Below, one piece after another: positions 56,089 through 64,000 of a stretch of DNA of 64,000 nt (position 1 is the first letter of the stretch; every line of letters starts with the position of its first letter). The DNA lies in the NCBI RefSeq assembly GCF_000711225.1, contig NZ_JOMG01000004.1, forward strand, positions 372,001-436,000, written 5' to 3'. The translations under genes were made by a program, and so were the position numbers. This DNA is from Pelobacter seleniigenes DSM 18267. GTDB taxonomy: Bacteria > Desulfobacterota > Desulfuromonadia > Desulfuromonadales > Geopsychrobacteraceae. The notes beneath the pieces were generated by a model. That model was not told the DNA's origin. It ran no database searches and was given only the letters and a program-made list of their open reading frames with translations.

Positions 56089-57828
56089 ATGCTGTTAAGT
56101 ATCGAAAAAAAAGAGGCCTACCTCCGGCTCATTCGCTATGCATATCCATTTAAATGGCTTTTGCTGATTTCTGTGGTGGCGTCTCTGGTCGTTTCGGGCA
56201 GCGATGTCCTGATTGCTTATCTGACCAAACCTTTTGTTGATAAGTTGATTAAAGAGGGCGACCAAGTTCTCATGCGTCTGCTGCCTCTTGGCGTGATCAT
56301 TCTGTATACTGTTAAAGGTGCGGCGCGTTATGTCCAAGAGTTTTACATCAAAAATGCCGGGCAGTTAGCTATCCAGGATATTCGTAACGATGCGTTTGAA
56401 CACACCATCAAATTATCGATGCGATATTTTTCAAAGCAGAAGACCGGCGTCCTGATGTCGCGAATTCTTAATGATATCAGTGTTGTTCAGTCGGCTATTT
56501 CCGATAATATCATCAGCCTGCTGCGGGAAGGGCTGACCATGGTTGGCCTGATTATTTATGCCTTTATCACCGACTGGAAAATGGCTCTGGTCACCTTTGT
56601 GGTGGTTCCCGCTGCCGTGGGTCCCGCCTCCGCCATTGGACGGAAAATCAAAAAGTATTCAAGACGCAGTCAGGCCGCGATGGGAACCTTGACCTCACGG
56701 CTTCAGCAGAGCTTTTCCGGGATAAAAGTCGTTAAGGCCTTTGGTACTGAAACCGATGAGGTTGATAAGTTTAAGGACGAAAACTGGTCCCTATACCTAT
56801 TGTTCCGCAAATCCTTTCGCTACAGTGCCGCCACGTCTCCTTTAATGGAAGTTTTGACTTCGCTGGGCGTTGCCGGCGCTCTCTGGTTTGGTTTTAACAG
56901 GGTCATGGGCGGTGAGATCACCCAGGGTGAGCTGTTTTCCATTATGGTTGCCGCAGTATTGATGTATGGACCATTGAAAAAATTGGTTAAAGTTAATAAC
57001 GGGTTTCAGAAGGCGCTGGGGGCAGCAGAGCGAATTTTTGAATTACTGGATACGCCCAATGACATACAGGACCGTGCCGGCGCTATCGAACTGTCTGGGG
57101 TTAAAGGAGAGGTCGTTTTTTCCGAGGTCAGTTTTGCTTATGACGACGATCCGGTTTTAAAAGATTTTTCCGTGCAGGCCAAACCAGGGGAAATTGTCGC
57201 TATAGTAGGGGCCAGCGGGGCTGGAAAGAGCACTTTTATCGGCCTGTTAAATCGGTTTTATGAACCACAAGCGGGCCGCATTCTGATTGATGGGCAAGAT
57301 ATCAATATGGTGACGCAGGCCAGCCTGCATGCCAATCTTGCTTTGGTTGACCAGGAAACTTTTCTATTTAATGACAGTATCACCAACAATATTCGTTACG
57401 GTTGTGACGATGCCGGAATGGAGGCTGTTACGGCTGCGGCCCGGCTGGCCTATGCTGACGATTTCATCTGCGCTATGCCCGAAGGGTACGACACGATCAT
57501 TGGTGACCGAGGAGTCCGCCTGTCCGGCGGTCAGCGGCAGCGGATCTGTATCGCCCGCGCCATCCTGCGTGACGCACCGATACTCTTGTTGGATGAGGCG
57601 ACCAGCGCGCTTGATACCGAAAGTGAAGCGATGGTGCAAAAAGCCCTCAGTAACTTGATGCAGAATCGGACGACGTTTATCATCGCCCATCGACTTTCAA
57701 CCATCATGCATGCCGACCGGATTCTGGTCTTGGACAATGGGCAGATTGTTGAATCCGGCACTCATCAGCAATTGCTCGATGGTAACGGCGCTTATCGGCG
57801 TCTGTATGATGCTCAATTCAGTGAGTGA
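56089..57828 (+). CDS. msbA: Lipid A export permease/ATP-binding protein MsbA
   Basis: MsbA flips core-lipid A across the inner membrane. The 579-residue half-transporter has six N-terminal helices (about 20-320) and an ATPase domain with Walker A GASGAGKSTFIG, Q-loop DQETFLFND, signature LSGGQRQRICIARAIL, Walker B ILLLDEATSALD and H-loop IAHRLST. The lipid A gene context supports MsbA over other type IV exporters. Its stop slightly precedes the next ATG. Confidence 0.93.
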   Translation: MLLSIEKKEAYLRLIRYAYPFKWLLLISVVASLVVSGSDVLIAYLTKPFVDKLIKEGDQVLMRLLPLGVIILYTVKGAARYVQEFYIKNAGQLAIQDIRNDAFEHTIKLSMRYFSKQKTGVLMSRILNDISVVQSAISDNIISLLREGLTMVGLIIYAFITDWKMALVTFVVVPAAVGPASAIGRKIKKYSRRSQAAMGTLTSRLQQSFSGIKVVKAFGTETDEVDKFKDENWSLYLLFRKSFRYSAATSPLMEVLTSLGVAGALWFGFNRVMGGEITQGELFSIMVAAVLMYGPLKKLVKVNNGFQKALGAAERIFELLDTPNDIQDRAGAIELSGVKGEVVFSEVSFAYDDDPVLKDFSVQAKPGEIVAIVGASGAGKSTFIGLLNRFYEPQAGRILIDGQDINMVTQASLHANLALVDQETFLFNDSITNNIRYGCDDAGMEAVTAAARLAYADDFICAMPEGYDTIIGDRGVRLSGGQRQRICIARAILRDAPILLLDEATSALDTESEAMVQKALSNLMQNRTTFIIAHRLSTIMHADRILVLDNGQIVESGTHQQLLDGNGAYRRLYDAQFSE

Positions 57829-57833
57829 CGGTC

Positions 57834-58499
57834 ATGTCCTGGAAAGAGAAACTGCTGTTTGCCACGGTCCCATGGCTGGGAGCTCAGTTGATTCGTGGCC
57901 TCTATTATTCGATGCGGGTCGAATTCCTCGGTGAGGAGGGTGTCAGGGAGCTTTGGGAGCGAGGGGAAAATGTGATTCTGGCTTTCTGGCATGAACAGAC
58001 TTTGATGATGGCCAAGAGTTACCGTGGGCCTGGTGCGAAGCTGTTGATCAGTCAGTCCAAAGATGGTGAGCTGTTAGCCAAGGCAATGACTCATTTCGGT
58101 TATGAAGCGATTCGTGGCTCTTCTTCCCGGGGCGGACGGAGTGCCTTCAAGGAGATGCTCAGTATCAGTAAAGAACCTTTTGATCTGGCCTTGACTCCGG
58201 ATGGTCCCCGAGGGCCACGGCGGGAACTTAAAGATGGGGTTGTGCAACTGGCCAGACTTGGCGGTCGAGCGGTTGTGCCTCTGGCGTTCTGTTGCAATCG
58301 GGGGCATCGTTTTTCATCCTGGGATCGGTTTCTACTGCCTTACCCTTTCGCGCGTGCGGTTTATCGCTACGGAGAGCCGGTATATTTTGATAAGGACGCT
58401 GGAGTTGCCGATTTCCGTGACCGTCTGGCCAAGGCAATGATGACGAACTTACGCGCTGCTGAAAAGCATCTGGAAGCTTATGGTTTACCTGCTGTATAA
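57834..58499 (+). CDS. DUF374 lysophospholipid-type acyltransferase
   Basis: The 221-residue protein has the DUF374 pattern: an N-terminal hydrophobic segment, FWHEQTLMMA with the His/Glu pair in place of the usual acyltransferase HX4D, and TPDGPRGPRRELKDGV. Its position between msbA and waaA suggests acylation of lipid A precursors or a related lipid. The true substrate is unknown. ATG 57834 is preferred over a GTG at 57825 inside the msbA stop region. The 3' end overlaps waaA by 20 bp. Confidence 0.85.
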   Translation: MSWKEKLLFATVPWLGAQLIRGLYYSMRVEFLGEEGVRELWERGENVILAFWHEQTLMMAKSYRGPGAKLLISQSKDGELLAKAMTHFGYEAIRGSSSRGGRSAFKEMLSISKEPFDLALTPDGPRGPRRELKDGVVQLARLGGRAVVPLAFCCNRGHRFSSWDRFLLPYPFARAVYRYGEPVYFDKDAGVADFRDRLAKAMMTNLRAAEKHLEAYGLPAV

Positions 58500-59775
58500 T
58501 TTCATTCTGCTGTTGTCCTCATTGTTTCTGGTCCCTTATTACCTGGTGCATGGCTTGCGTTACGGGAAAAGCCGGCGGGGTATTCGCGAACGACTGGGAT
58601 ATTTTACTGCGGAATTTCAGAGCAAGGTCCAAGGCCGGCGGATTATCTGGCTTCATGCGGTATCGGTTGGAGAAACCCGCGCAGCTATCCCCCTGATAAG
58701 AGAGCTGCGGAAGGATTATCCCGATTTTCTGATTCTGGTCAGCAATGTGACGGAGACCGGTCATTCCATAGCTTGTGAAGTGCCGGGGATTGATCATTGT
58801 ATTTTTTTCCCGTTCGATTTCTCTTGGACTGTCCGCAAGGTTTTTCAGCTGATTGCTCCTGAGCTGGTTATCATTGTCGAGACGGAGATCTGGCCGAATT
58901 TTACCCGCCAGGCAAAAAGACTTGGTATCCCGCTGATCCTGGTTAACGGTCGGCTCTCAGATCGTTCTTATCCGCGCTATCGGTTTGCCCGCTTCCTGTT
59001 GAGACCGGTTCTTGATTGTTTTGCAGCATTCTGTATGCAGTCACAGACCGATGCGGAGCGAATTGTCTCCCTCGGGGTTGAGTGTGCAAAGGTCGAAAAT
59101 ACCGGGAATATGAAGTTTGATCACGAGCTGAAAAATCATTCAGACGATGTGGTTGCCCAAAGAAAGGATTCCTATCGGATTCCCGAGCAGGCGGCTGTTA
59201 TCGTCGCCGGAAGTACGCATGACGGAGAAGAACAGCTTTTGCTGGAGTCCTTCCAGCGGATTTCTCAACGAGTCAGCAGAGAGCTTCGCCTGGTGATTAT
59301 CCCTCGTCATCCCGAACGGAAAAAAGAGGTCTTGAATCTATTCCGCGGTACGGGGTTGCAAGGACGTCTACGGACTGAATTGAAGACCGATGATGCGTTG
59401 CTGAATGGCGACGAGGTCCTGGTGGTCGATACTCTTGGAGAGGTGCTCGATTTTTACAGCATTGCTGACATTGTCTTTGTCGGGGGCAGTTTCGTCCCTA
59501 TCGGCGGGCATAATCTATTGGAAGCCTCGTTGCTGGCCAAGCCGGTTTTGTTTGGCCAGCATGTGCATAACTTTAAAGAAATCTCCAAAAAATTGGTGCG
59601 GGCCGGGGCCGGGGTCAAAGTTAACGGGCTGCAGGAATTTGAAGATCAGTGTGTCCTGATGCTGAATGACCCAGCTCGTTGCCAGGCGATGGGTGAGGCC
59701 GGTCGCGCGCTGATTGTTGAAAATTCAGGGGCGACTGCGAGGACCATGCGCCACATCCGTGCGGCAATAGGTTGA
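58480..59775 (+). CDS. waaA: 3-deoxy-D-manno-octulosonic acid (Kdo) transferase
   Basis: WaaA adds one or more Kdo sugars to lipid IVA. The 431-residue protein has an N-terminal membrane helix, RRGIRERLGYF, HAVSVGETRAAIPLI with the glutamate base, the ILVSNVTETGHSIA segment, VETEIWPNFTRQAKR, and the CMP-Kdo site near FVGGSFVPIGGHNLLEASL. Length is standard. It overlaps the acyltransferase gene and is followed directly by lpxK. Confidence 0.95.
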   Translation: MVYLLYNFILLLSSLFLVPYYLVHGLRYGKSRRGIRERLGYFTAEFQSKVQGRRIIWLHAVSVGETRAAIPLIRELRKDYPDFLILVSNVTETGHSIACEVPGIDHCIFFPFDFSWTVRKVFQLIAPELVIIVETEIWPNFTRQAKRLGIPLILVNGRLSDRSYPRYRFARFLLRPVLDCFAAFCMQSQTDAERIVSLGVECAKVENTGNMKFDHELKNHSDDVVAQRKDSYRIPEQAAVIVAGSTHDGEEQLLLESFQRISQRVSRELRLVIIPRHPERKKEVLNLFRGTGLQGRLRTELKTDDALLNGDEVLVVDTLGEVLDFYSIADIVFVGGSFVPIGGHNLLEASLLAKPVLFGQHVHNFKEISKKLVRAGAGVKVNGLQEFEDQCVLMLNDPARCQAMGEAGRALIVENSGATARTMRHIRAAIG

Positions 59776-59777
59776 GC

Positions 59778-60848
59778 GTGTCCCGGTTGGCAGAGCTACA
59801 CAAGCGCCTGGTCCTGAACGGACCGAAAACAACAGGAGAAGCCCTGTTGTTTTTTATGCTGATTCCGGTGTCTATCCTCTATGGCGGGGTCAGCCGGATT
59901 AGGAATATCTGTTATGATTGTGGTCTGCTTCCTGTTTATCGAGGGCGGATACCGGTCGTTTCAGTCGGTAATCTTGCAGCGGGAGGAACCGGCAAAACGC
60001 CGGCGGTCGACTGGCTGGTCAAACAGTTTGCAAAGCAAGGGAAAAAAGCTGCAATTCTCAGCCGGGGTTATGGCGGGTCGCTGACCGCAGCCGCAGGAAT
60101 TGTTGCCCGCGGAGACGGACGGCTCGAACTGGATGCGGAGACTGCAGGGGATGAACCCTGCCTGTTGGCGAAGAGAAATCCACATAACCCGGTGGTGGTG
60201 GCCAGAAAACGGAAAAACGGTATCCGGTTGATCGAAAAATCATTCGATGTCGATGTCATCGTTCTTGACGACGGGTTTCAACATCGCGCTGTGGCGCGTG
60301 ACTTTGATCTGGTCCTGCTTGATGATGCGAATCCCCTTGGGAACGGCTTCCCTTTGCCCGCTGGAAACCTGCGGGAATTCCCACGCGGACTCAAGCGGGC
60401 CGATTATCTTCTGCTGACTCGGTCTGCTGCAACGGGGAAGGCGAGTTTTTGTGGCATTCCAGCAGTTCGAGCCCGTTATCGGTTGGCTGAGAATGCTCTG
60501 ACTTTAAACGGAGAATTTAAAAGCCTGACTGAACTGAGTGGCCTCAAGCTGGTTGCCTTTGCCGGCATCGCCCATCCGGAAAGTTTTTTCTCCGCTTTGG
60601 AATCAGTGAGCCAATTGTCCTTAGTGGGCAAGGTTGATTTGCCCGACCATGCCCACTATGACCAGAATTTTATACGGCGGATTCATGAAGCTGGCCGGGA
60701 TGCCGATGCGTTCATCACCACTGAAAAGGATGCCGTCAAGCTGGCTCCGGACATGTTTGAACGTCCCTGTTATCAAGTTCCGCTGGTGTTGGACATGGAG
60801 CAGGAAAATGACTTGGTTGACCTGATATGCTCACGGATATGGAGATGA
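59778..60848 (+). CDS. lpxK: Tetraacyldisaccharide 4'-kinase
   Basis: LpxK phosphorylates the lipid A disaccharide at position 4'. The protein has VVSVGNLAAGGTGKTPAVDW as the P-loop, LSRGYGG, the catalytic DDGFQH and LLDDANPLGNGFPLPAGNLRE, and the late AFAGIAHPESFF and TTEKDAVKL segments. The GTG at 59778 has AGG six bases upstream; a TTG at 59772 overlaps the waaA stop. Either is possible, giving 356 or 358 residues. The enzyme logically follows LpxB and precedes WaaA action. Confidence 0.93.
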   Translation: MSRLAELHKRLVLNGPKTTGEALLFFMLIPVSILYGGVSRIRNICYDCGLLPVYRGRIPVVSVGNLAAGGTGKTPAVDWLVKQFAKQGKKAAILSRGYGGSLTAAAGIVARGDGRLELDAETAGDEPCLLAKRNPHNPVVVARKRKNGIRLIEKSFDVDVIVLDDGFQHRAVARDFDLVLLDDANPLGNGFPLPAGNLREFPRGLKRADYLLLTRSAATGKASFCGIPAVRARYRLAENALTLNGEFKSLTELSGLKLVAFAGIAHPESFFSALESVSQLSLVGKVDLPDHAHYDQNFIRRIHEAGRDADAFITTEKDAVKLAPDMFERPCYQVPLVLDMEQENDLVDLICSRIWR

Positions 60849-60851
60849 CCT

Positions 60852-61019
60852 ATGCCGATAAATGATGCTCTTCTGGAAATCCTTGCCTGTCCTAAATGCA
60901 AGGGATCGCTAACCCAAGATCTCAATAAGGTCGGGCTTGTTTGCGAGAACTGTCAATTACGCTACCCGATACGTGATGATATCCCGGTGATGTTGATTGA
61001 TGAAGCAGAGCAGCTTTAA
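60852..61019 (+). CDS. Trm112-like zinc-ribbon protein (YcaR family)
   Basis: The 55-residue protein reads as a Trm112-like domain: LLEILACPKCKGSL, a central VCENCQLRYPIRDDIPVML and an acidic end. Two C-x2-C pairs would bind zinc. Such genes often follow lpxK; in other systems Trm112 proteins stabilise methyltransferases, while the bacterial role is unclear. It begins 3 bp after lpxK and overlaps the next gene by 20 bp. Confidence 0.88.
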   Translation: MPINDALLEILACPKCKGSLTQDLNKVGLVCENCQLRYPIRDDIPVMLIDEAEQL

Positions 61020-61941
61020 CCCCGCTGAGTTAGCAGGGAGCAGGGTCCTGATCCTCAGCGACGGGAAACCTGGACATTTTAACCAGACGGTAGCTTTTGC
61101 CCGACATCTCGGCTGCAGCTATGATGTGGTTTCGGTGGCCTTGAGATCAAGGGCCTTGAAATGGCTGAGTTATCTTTTGGACAATTGTGGGATACATCGG
61201 TCCTGGCTGTTTTCTGCGACGGTGCCTGAACAGCAATATTCTGCCGTGGTGTCGGCTGGCTCCGGAACTTACTATGCCAACAAGACAATAGCCCGGCAGC
61301 TCGGCTGTCCGGCGGTTGCCATCATGTATCCACGGGGGTATCGGTTGGATTTTGATTTGATCGTTGCCCAGGAGCACGATCGGCCGCCAGAGAAAGCCAA
61401 TATCTTGAGCATACCGGTCAATCTTTCCTACGCTGAGCCGAAAGGGGTGGTTACTCCTGCTCCGGGGGAACGCTATATTGCGTTTATCATCGGCGGCGAC
61501 AGTTCCCGGGGACGGCTGGAGGCAAGGCCTCTCGAACAACAGATCAAATGTATTCTCGAGCTGTTCCCGGAACATAGGGTCTGGCTCACCACCTCAAGGC
61601 GAACGCCAGCGGCCGTCGATAAAATGTTGCGACAATTCGATTATACCAGAGCGGTGTTTTACTCGGAAGAGCAGGTGAATCCGATTGCCGATTTCCTGGC
61701 TTACAGTGAGTATGTGTTTTTAACCGCCGACTCCAGTTCAATGATCAGTGAGGCGGTTTGTTCTGGAGCGGCTGCGGTGGAAATTCTGCCTTTGCTGGCA
61801 GGACGTCGGGAAAGAGGGAAGTTGAGTTTTCTTATTGAAAGATTAGAGCAATTGGGAAGTCTGCATGTCTTTGATGGCCGGGTCGGTGCAGCTGATCGAA
61901 AAATTCACCAGGCGGATATCCTGAACGGCATTGCCAAATGA
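61000..61941 (+). CDS. ELM1/DUF1022-family protein, putative glycosyltransferase-like
   Basis: The 313-residue protein begins VLILSDGKPGHFNQTVAFA, the hallmark of the ELM1 family (mitochondrial fission ELM1-like in annotation), and shows SAGSGTYYANKTIAR, IIGGDSSRG and the late LTADSSSMISEAVCSG. The fold resembles GT-B glycosyltransferases, and bacterial members lie in LPS gene clusters, as here. A sugar-transfer role is likely but not shown. The ATG at 61000 lies inside the Trm112 gene. Its stop overlaps the next gene by ATGA. Confidence 0.78.
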   Translation: MKQSSFNPAELAGSRVLILSDGKPGHFNQTVAFARHLGCSYDVVSVALRSRALKWLSYLLDNCGIHRSWLFSATVPEQQYSAVVSAGSGTYYANKTIARQLGCPAVAIMYPRGYRLDFDLIVAQEHDRPPEKANILSIPVNLSYAEPKGVVTPAPGERYIAFIIGGDSSRGRLEARPLEQQIKCILELFPEHRVWLTTSRRTPAAVDKMLRQFDYTRAVFYSEEQVNPIADFLAYSEYVFLTADSSSMISEAVCSGAAAVEILPLLAGRRERGKLSFLIERLEQLGSLHVFDGRVGAADRKIHQADILNGIAK

Positions 61942-63047
61942 AAATAATGCAGTTGTTACCTGAACTCAACGAAGGCGGGGTCGAGCGCGGCGTGGTCGAG
62001 CTCAACCGCGAACTGGTCAAGCGGGGAATTGACAGCGTCGTCATGAGTGCAGGAGGAAAGCTGGCAGGAACAATTGAAAAAGATGGCGGTCGGCATATCA
62101 TCTTTGATCTGTGCAGCAAAAATCCACTGACCGCAATGACTCGAGTGCGGCGACTGCGCGAAATCCTGAACTCTGTTCAGCCCGATATCCTCCATGCCCG
62201 CAGTCGCGTACCGGCCTGGCTAACGGTCTTTGCCAACCGCAAGCTGCAGATTCCTTTTGTTACGACAGTCCATGGTTACAACAGCGTCAATGCCTATAGC
62301 CGGGTCATGACTTACGGGGATATGGTAATCTGCGTCAGTACCGGAATAAAAGCCTATATTCAGCAACACTATTCAATTTCCGATGACAAAATGACAGTGA
62401 TTCATCGCGGCGTTGATCCGGAGCTATTCAATCCTTCCAGGGTGAACATGTCGTGGTTGGAATTGTTTCAGAAAGAGCATTGTCTTAGCAACAAGTATAT
62501 CGTAACCTCGGTCGGCCGAATCACGGAGCTAAAGGATTACGAAACCTTTATCCACGCGGTAAAAGATGCTGCTGAGGCAATCCCCAATATTTGCGGGTTG
62601 ATTGTCGGTGGGGTTCGGCACGACAAACAAGCCTATTTCGAGCGGCTAAAGAAACTAGTTGCCGAGCTGGGTGCTGAGGAGCAGATTGTTTTTGCCGGCA
62701 GCCAGAGCGAGATAGCGGCTATTTATGCGCTGAGTAATGCGCTGGTTTCGTGCTCCAAAAAGCCAGAAAGCTTCGGGCGCACCCTGATTGAAGCCATGGC
62801 TATGAACACTCCGGTTATTGCTACCCGGCACGGCGGTGCGCTGGATATCATCGAAGAAGGAAAAAATGGTTTCCTGTTCGAACCGGGCAATGTGGCCGAG
62901 TTGGCCGAAGCGCTGAAGCGACAGAAAGAGTTGCCCAGCGATGGTTTACGGGAATATGTCCTCAGCCGTTTTTCGCTGGCACAGATGGTTGAGAAAACGG
63001 TCGCAGTCTATGTCCAGTTGTTAAAAAAAATATCTTCGGAGCGGTAA
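61938..63047 (+). CDS. Glycosyltransferase family 4 protein
   Basis: The 369-residue GT-B enzyme has NEGGVERGVVELNRELVKRG at the acceptor side, HARSRVPAW, TTVHGYNSVN, VGRITELKDYETFIHAV, and the donor-binding E-x7-E region (ESFGRTLIEAMAMNTPVIAT). It likely adds a hexose to the LPS core. Sugar and linkage cannot be told. Tight overlap with the ELM1-type gene suggests they build the same glycan. Confidence 0.9.
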   Translation: MKIMQLLPELNEGGVERGVVELNRELVKRGIDSVVMSAGGKLAGTIEKDGGRHIIFDLCSKNPLTAMTRVRRLREILNSVQPDILHARSRVPAWLTVFANRKLQIPFVTTVHGYNSVNAYSRVMTYGDMVICVSTGIKAYIQQHYSISDDKMTVIHRGVDPELFNPSRVNMSWLELFQKEHCLSNKYIVTSVGRITELKDYETFIHAVKDAAEAIPNICGLIVGGVRHDKQAYFERLKKLVAELGAEEQIVFAGSQSEIAAIYALSNALVSCSKKPESFGRTLIEAMAMNTPVIATRHGGALDIIEEGKNGFLFEPGNVAELAEALKRQKELPSDGLREYVLSRFSLAQMVEKTVAVYVQLLKKISSER

Positions 63048-63075
63048 GCCCAGAAAGATTTATCAGGTATCAAAT

Positions 63076-63837
63076 ATGGCTGAGCAATCTGTCAAAAATG
63101 TCATCTGCATGAAATGGGGATCCCTGTATGGTGCGGATTACGTCAATCTTTTATATGCAATGGTGCGCAGGAACCTCGCTGGGCCACTGAGGTTTGTTTG
63201 CCTGACGGATAATTCAGCCGGTATTCGGCCCGAAGTTGAGTGCTTTTCCTGTCCTGAAGTCGATATCCCCGCCCCCTATAATTTGAAAGGATGGCGCAAA
63301 CTGAGTACCTATGCGCCTTCGTCTGACCTGTTCGGTTTGGAAGGTGACTGGCTGTTTCTGGACCTTGATGTTGTGATCACCGGCCGCCTGGATGAGTTTT
63401 TCAGTTATCAGCCGGAGAAAACCTTTGTGGTTATGCAGAATTGGAGCCAGCCGGGTCGCGGCATAGGGAATACCTCAGTCTACCGTTTCCGGGTTGGAGA
63501 ACATCATTACCTGCTTGACAACCTGATTCGGAATCATCAGGAGATCCTGACGTCTTATCCCAATTCCCAAACCTATATCAGTCGCTCGGTAAAAGAACTC
63601 AGTTTCTGGCCGGATGACTGGTGTGTACTGTTCAAGGTGCAATGTGTCCCTGCCTGGCCGCAACGGTTCTGGAAGGAGCCGGTACTGCCGCCCCATGCCC
63701 GCGTGGTTGCGTTTCCCGGTGTGCCCAATCCGCATCAAGCGGTCAATGGTGAATGGCCGGTCAAAAAGGCGTATAAGCGTCTTTATAAAACTATTCGGCC
63801 GGTGCGTTGGATTAAGCATTACCGGAAGGATACATAA
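63076..63837 (+). CDS. Putative glycosyltransferase with DxD motif
   Basis: The 253-residue protein starts VICMKWGSLYGADYVN, has WRKLSTYAPSSDLFGLEGDW and a DxD-type metal motif in FLDLDVVITG, then a region with WPDDWCVLFK. These are the marks of a GT-A fold enzyme, of the sort seen in core or O-antigen clusters. The donor sugar is unknown. It lies 28 bp after the GT4 gene and is the last complete gene in the window. Confidence 0.78.
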   Translation: MAEQSVKNVICMKWGSLYGADYVNLLYAMVRRNLAGPLRFVCLTDNSAGIRPEVECFSCPEVDIPAPYNLKGWRKLSTYAPSSDLFGLEGDWLFLDLDVVITGRLDEFFSYQPEKTFVVMQNWSQPGRGIGNTSVYRFRVGEHHYLLDNLIRNHQEILTSYPNSQTYISRSVKELSFWPDDWCVLFKVQCVPAWPQRFWKEPVLPPHARVVAFPGVPNPHQAVNGEWPVKKAYKRLYKTIRPVRWIKHYRKDT

Positions 63838-63875
63838 ATAAAATTTTTATGTTTTAGCTACAAAGAGTATCTTGC

Positions 63876-64000
63876 CTATGCCGCATGCAGGATAGGAATA
63901 GATAAGTCTGAATCCTCAACGAAATGATCGAAGAAGTCTCTGTCGTTGTGGAAAGTGGGTATATGAATGAACTCATCAAAAAAGAACACCCCCAAACTGA
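63876..64000 (-). CDS. Possible C-terminal end of a minus-strand gene, truncated by the window
   Basis: The minus strand is open from 64000 to a TAG at 63876-63878 and encodes about 40 residues with an aromatic/aspartate-rich stretch (VFFFDEFIHIPTF, then DFFDHFVEDS). It is somewhat like the end of SAM-dependent methyltransferases with an FDEF motif. The plus strand is also open from an ATG at 63924 to the edge. The minus reading looks more protein-like, but neither can be decided from so little sequence. Confidence 0.3.
   Translation of the reverse strand, partial: SLGVFFFDEFIHIPTFHNDRDFFDHFVEDSDLSIPILHAA

Overview
This 64 kb window is a dense, almost purely chromosomal stretch from a Gram-negative bacterium. 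The gene set (lipid A and BamA/Lol machinery, SecDF-YajC next to queA-tgt, a cmk-rpsA-ihfB block), the moderately high G+C and the style of the signalling proteins point to the Desulfuromonadia (Geobacter/Desulfuromonas/Pelobacter relatives). That placement is an inference from gene content; no rRNA gene is present to confirm it. I found no phage, transposase, CRISPR array, tRNA or rRNA.

Layout. 1-3.7 kb: leucine genes (leuC 3' part, leuD, leuB), split by an opposite-strand periplasmic DsbC-like thiol protein. 3.8-7.6 kb: an orphan EcfT, truA, rplM-rpsI and argC. 7.7-11.1 kb: a membrane pseudokinase-TPR protein coupled to a Csd6/YafK-like L,D-transpeptidase; both end in the same NTF2-like module. 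11-20 kb: queA-tgt-yajC-secD-secF, a TPR protein, recJ and murB. 20-22.6 kb, minus strand: a P-loop/DRTGG protein and an aminotransferase. 22.7-30 kb: pheA-tyrA-aroA-cmk-rpsA, then sppA and ihfB. 30.3-32.6 kb: an RluA-type pseudouridine synthase, lgt and a HAD phosphatase.

32.6-37.2 kb, minus strand, is the most unusual region. It holds a small two-helix membrane protein, a 1083-residue sodium/solute-symporter-like sensor fused through a STAC-like region and a GAF domain to a SpoIIE/RsbU-type PP2C phosphatase, a STAS antagonist and an RsbW-like kinase. Together they read as a complete partner-switching pathway driven by a transporter-shaped receptor, with no sigma factor beside it. 37.7-46 kb is a tightly overlapping operon of two outer-membrane-type lipoproteins, a peptide-binding lipoprotein and two Dpp/Opp-type permeases. 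A stand-alone MshEN (predicted c-di-GMP-binding) protein lies between the permeases, and mutM and a thioesterase follow.

46-64 kb is envelope biogenesis: lysS, one LolC/E-type permease with lolD, bamA, skp, lpxD-fabZ-lpxA, a hairpin, lpxB, msbA, a DUF374 acyltransferase, waaA, lpxK, a Trm112-like protein, an ELM1-family protein and two glycosyltransferases. These genes link lipoprotein release, outer-membrane protein insertion, and lipid A synthesis, flipping and core sugar addition. No LpxH or LpxI gene is seen. Start codons were set by Shine-Dalgarno spacing, gene overlap and family length. Promoters and terminators are read by eye from consensus elements.
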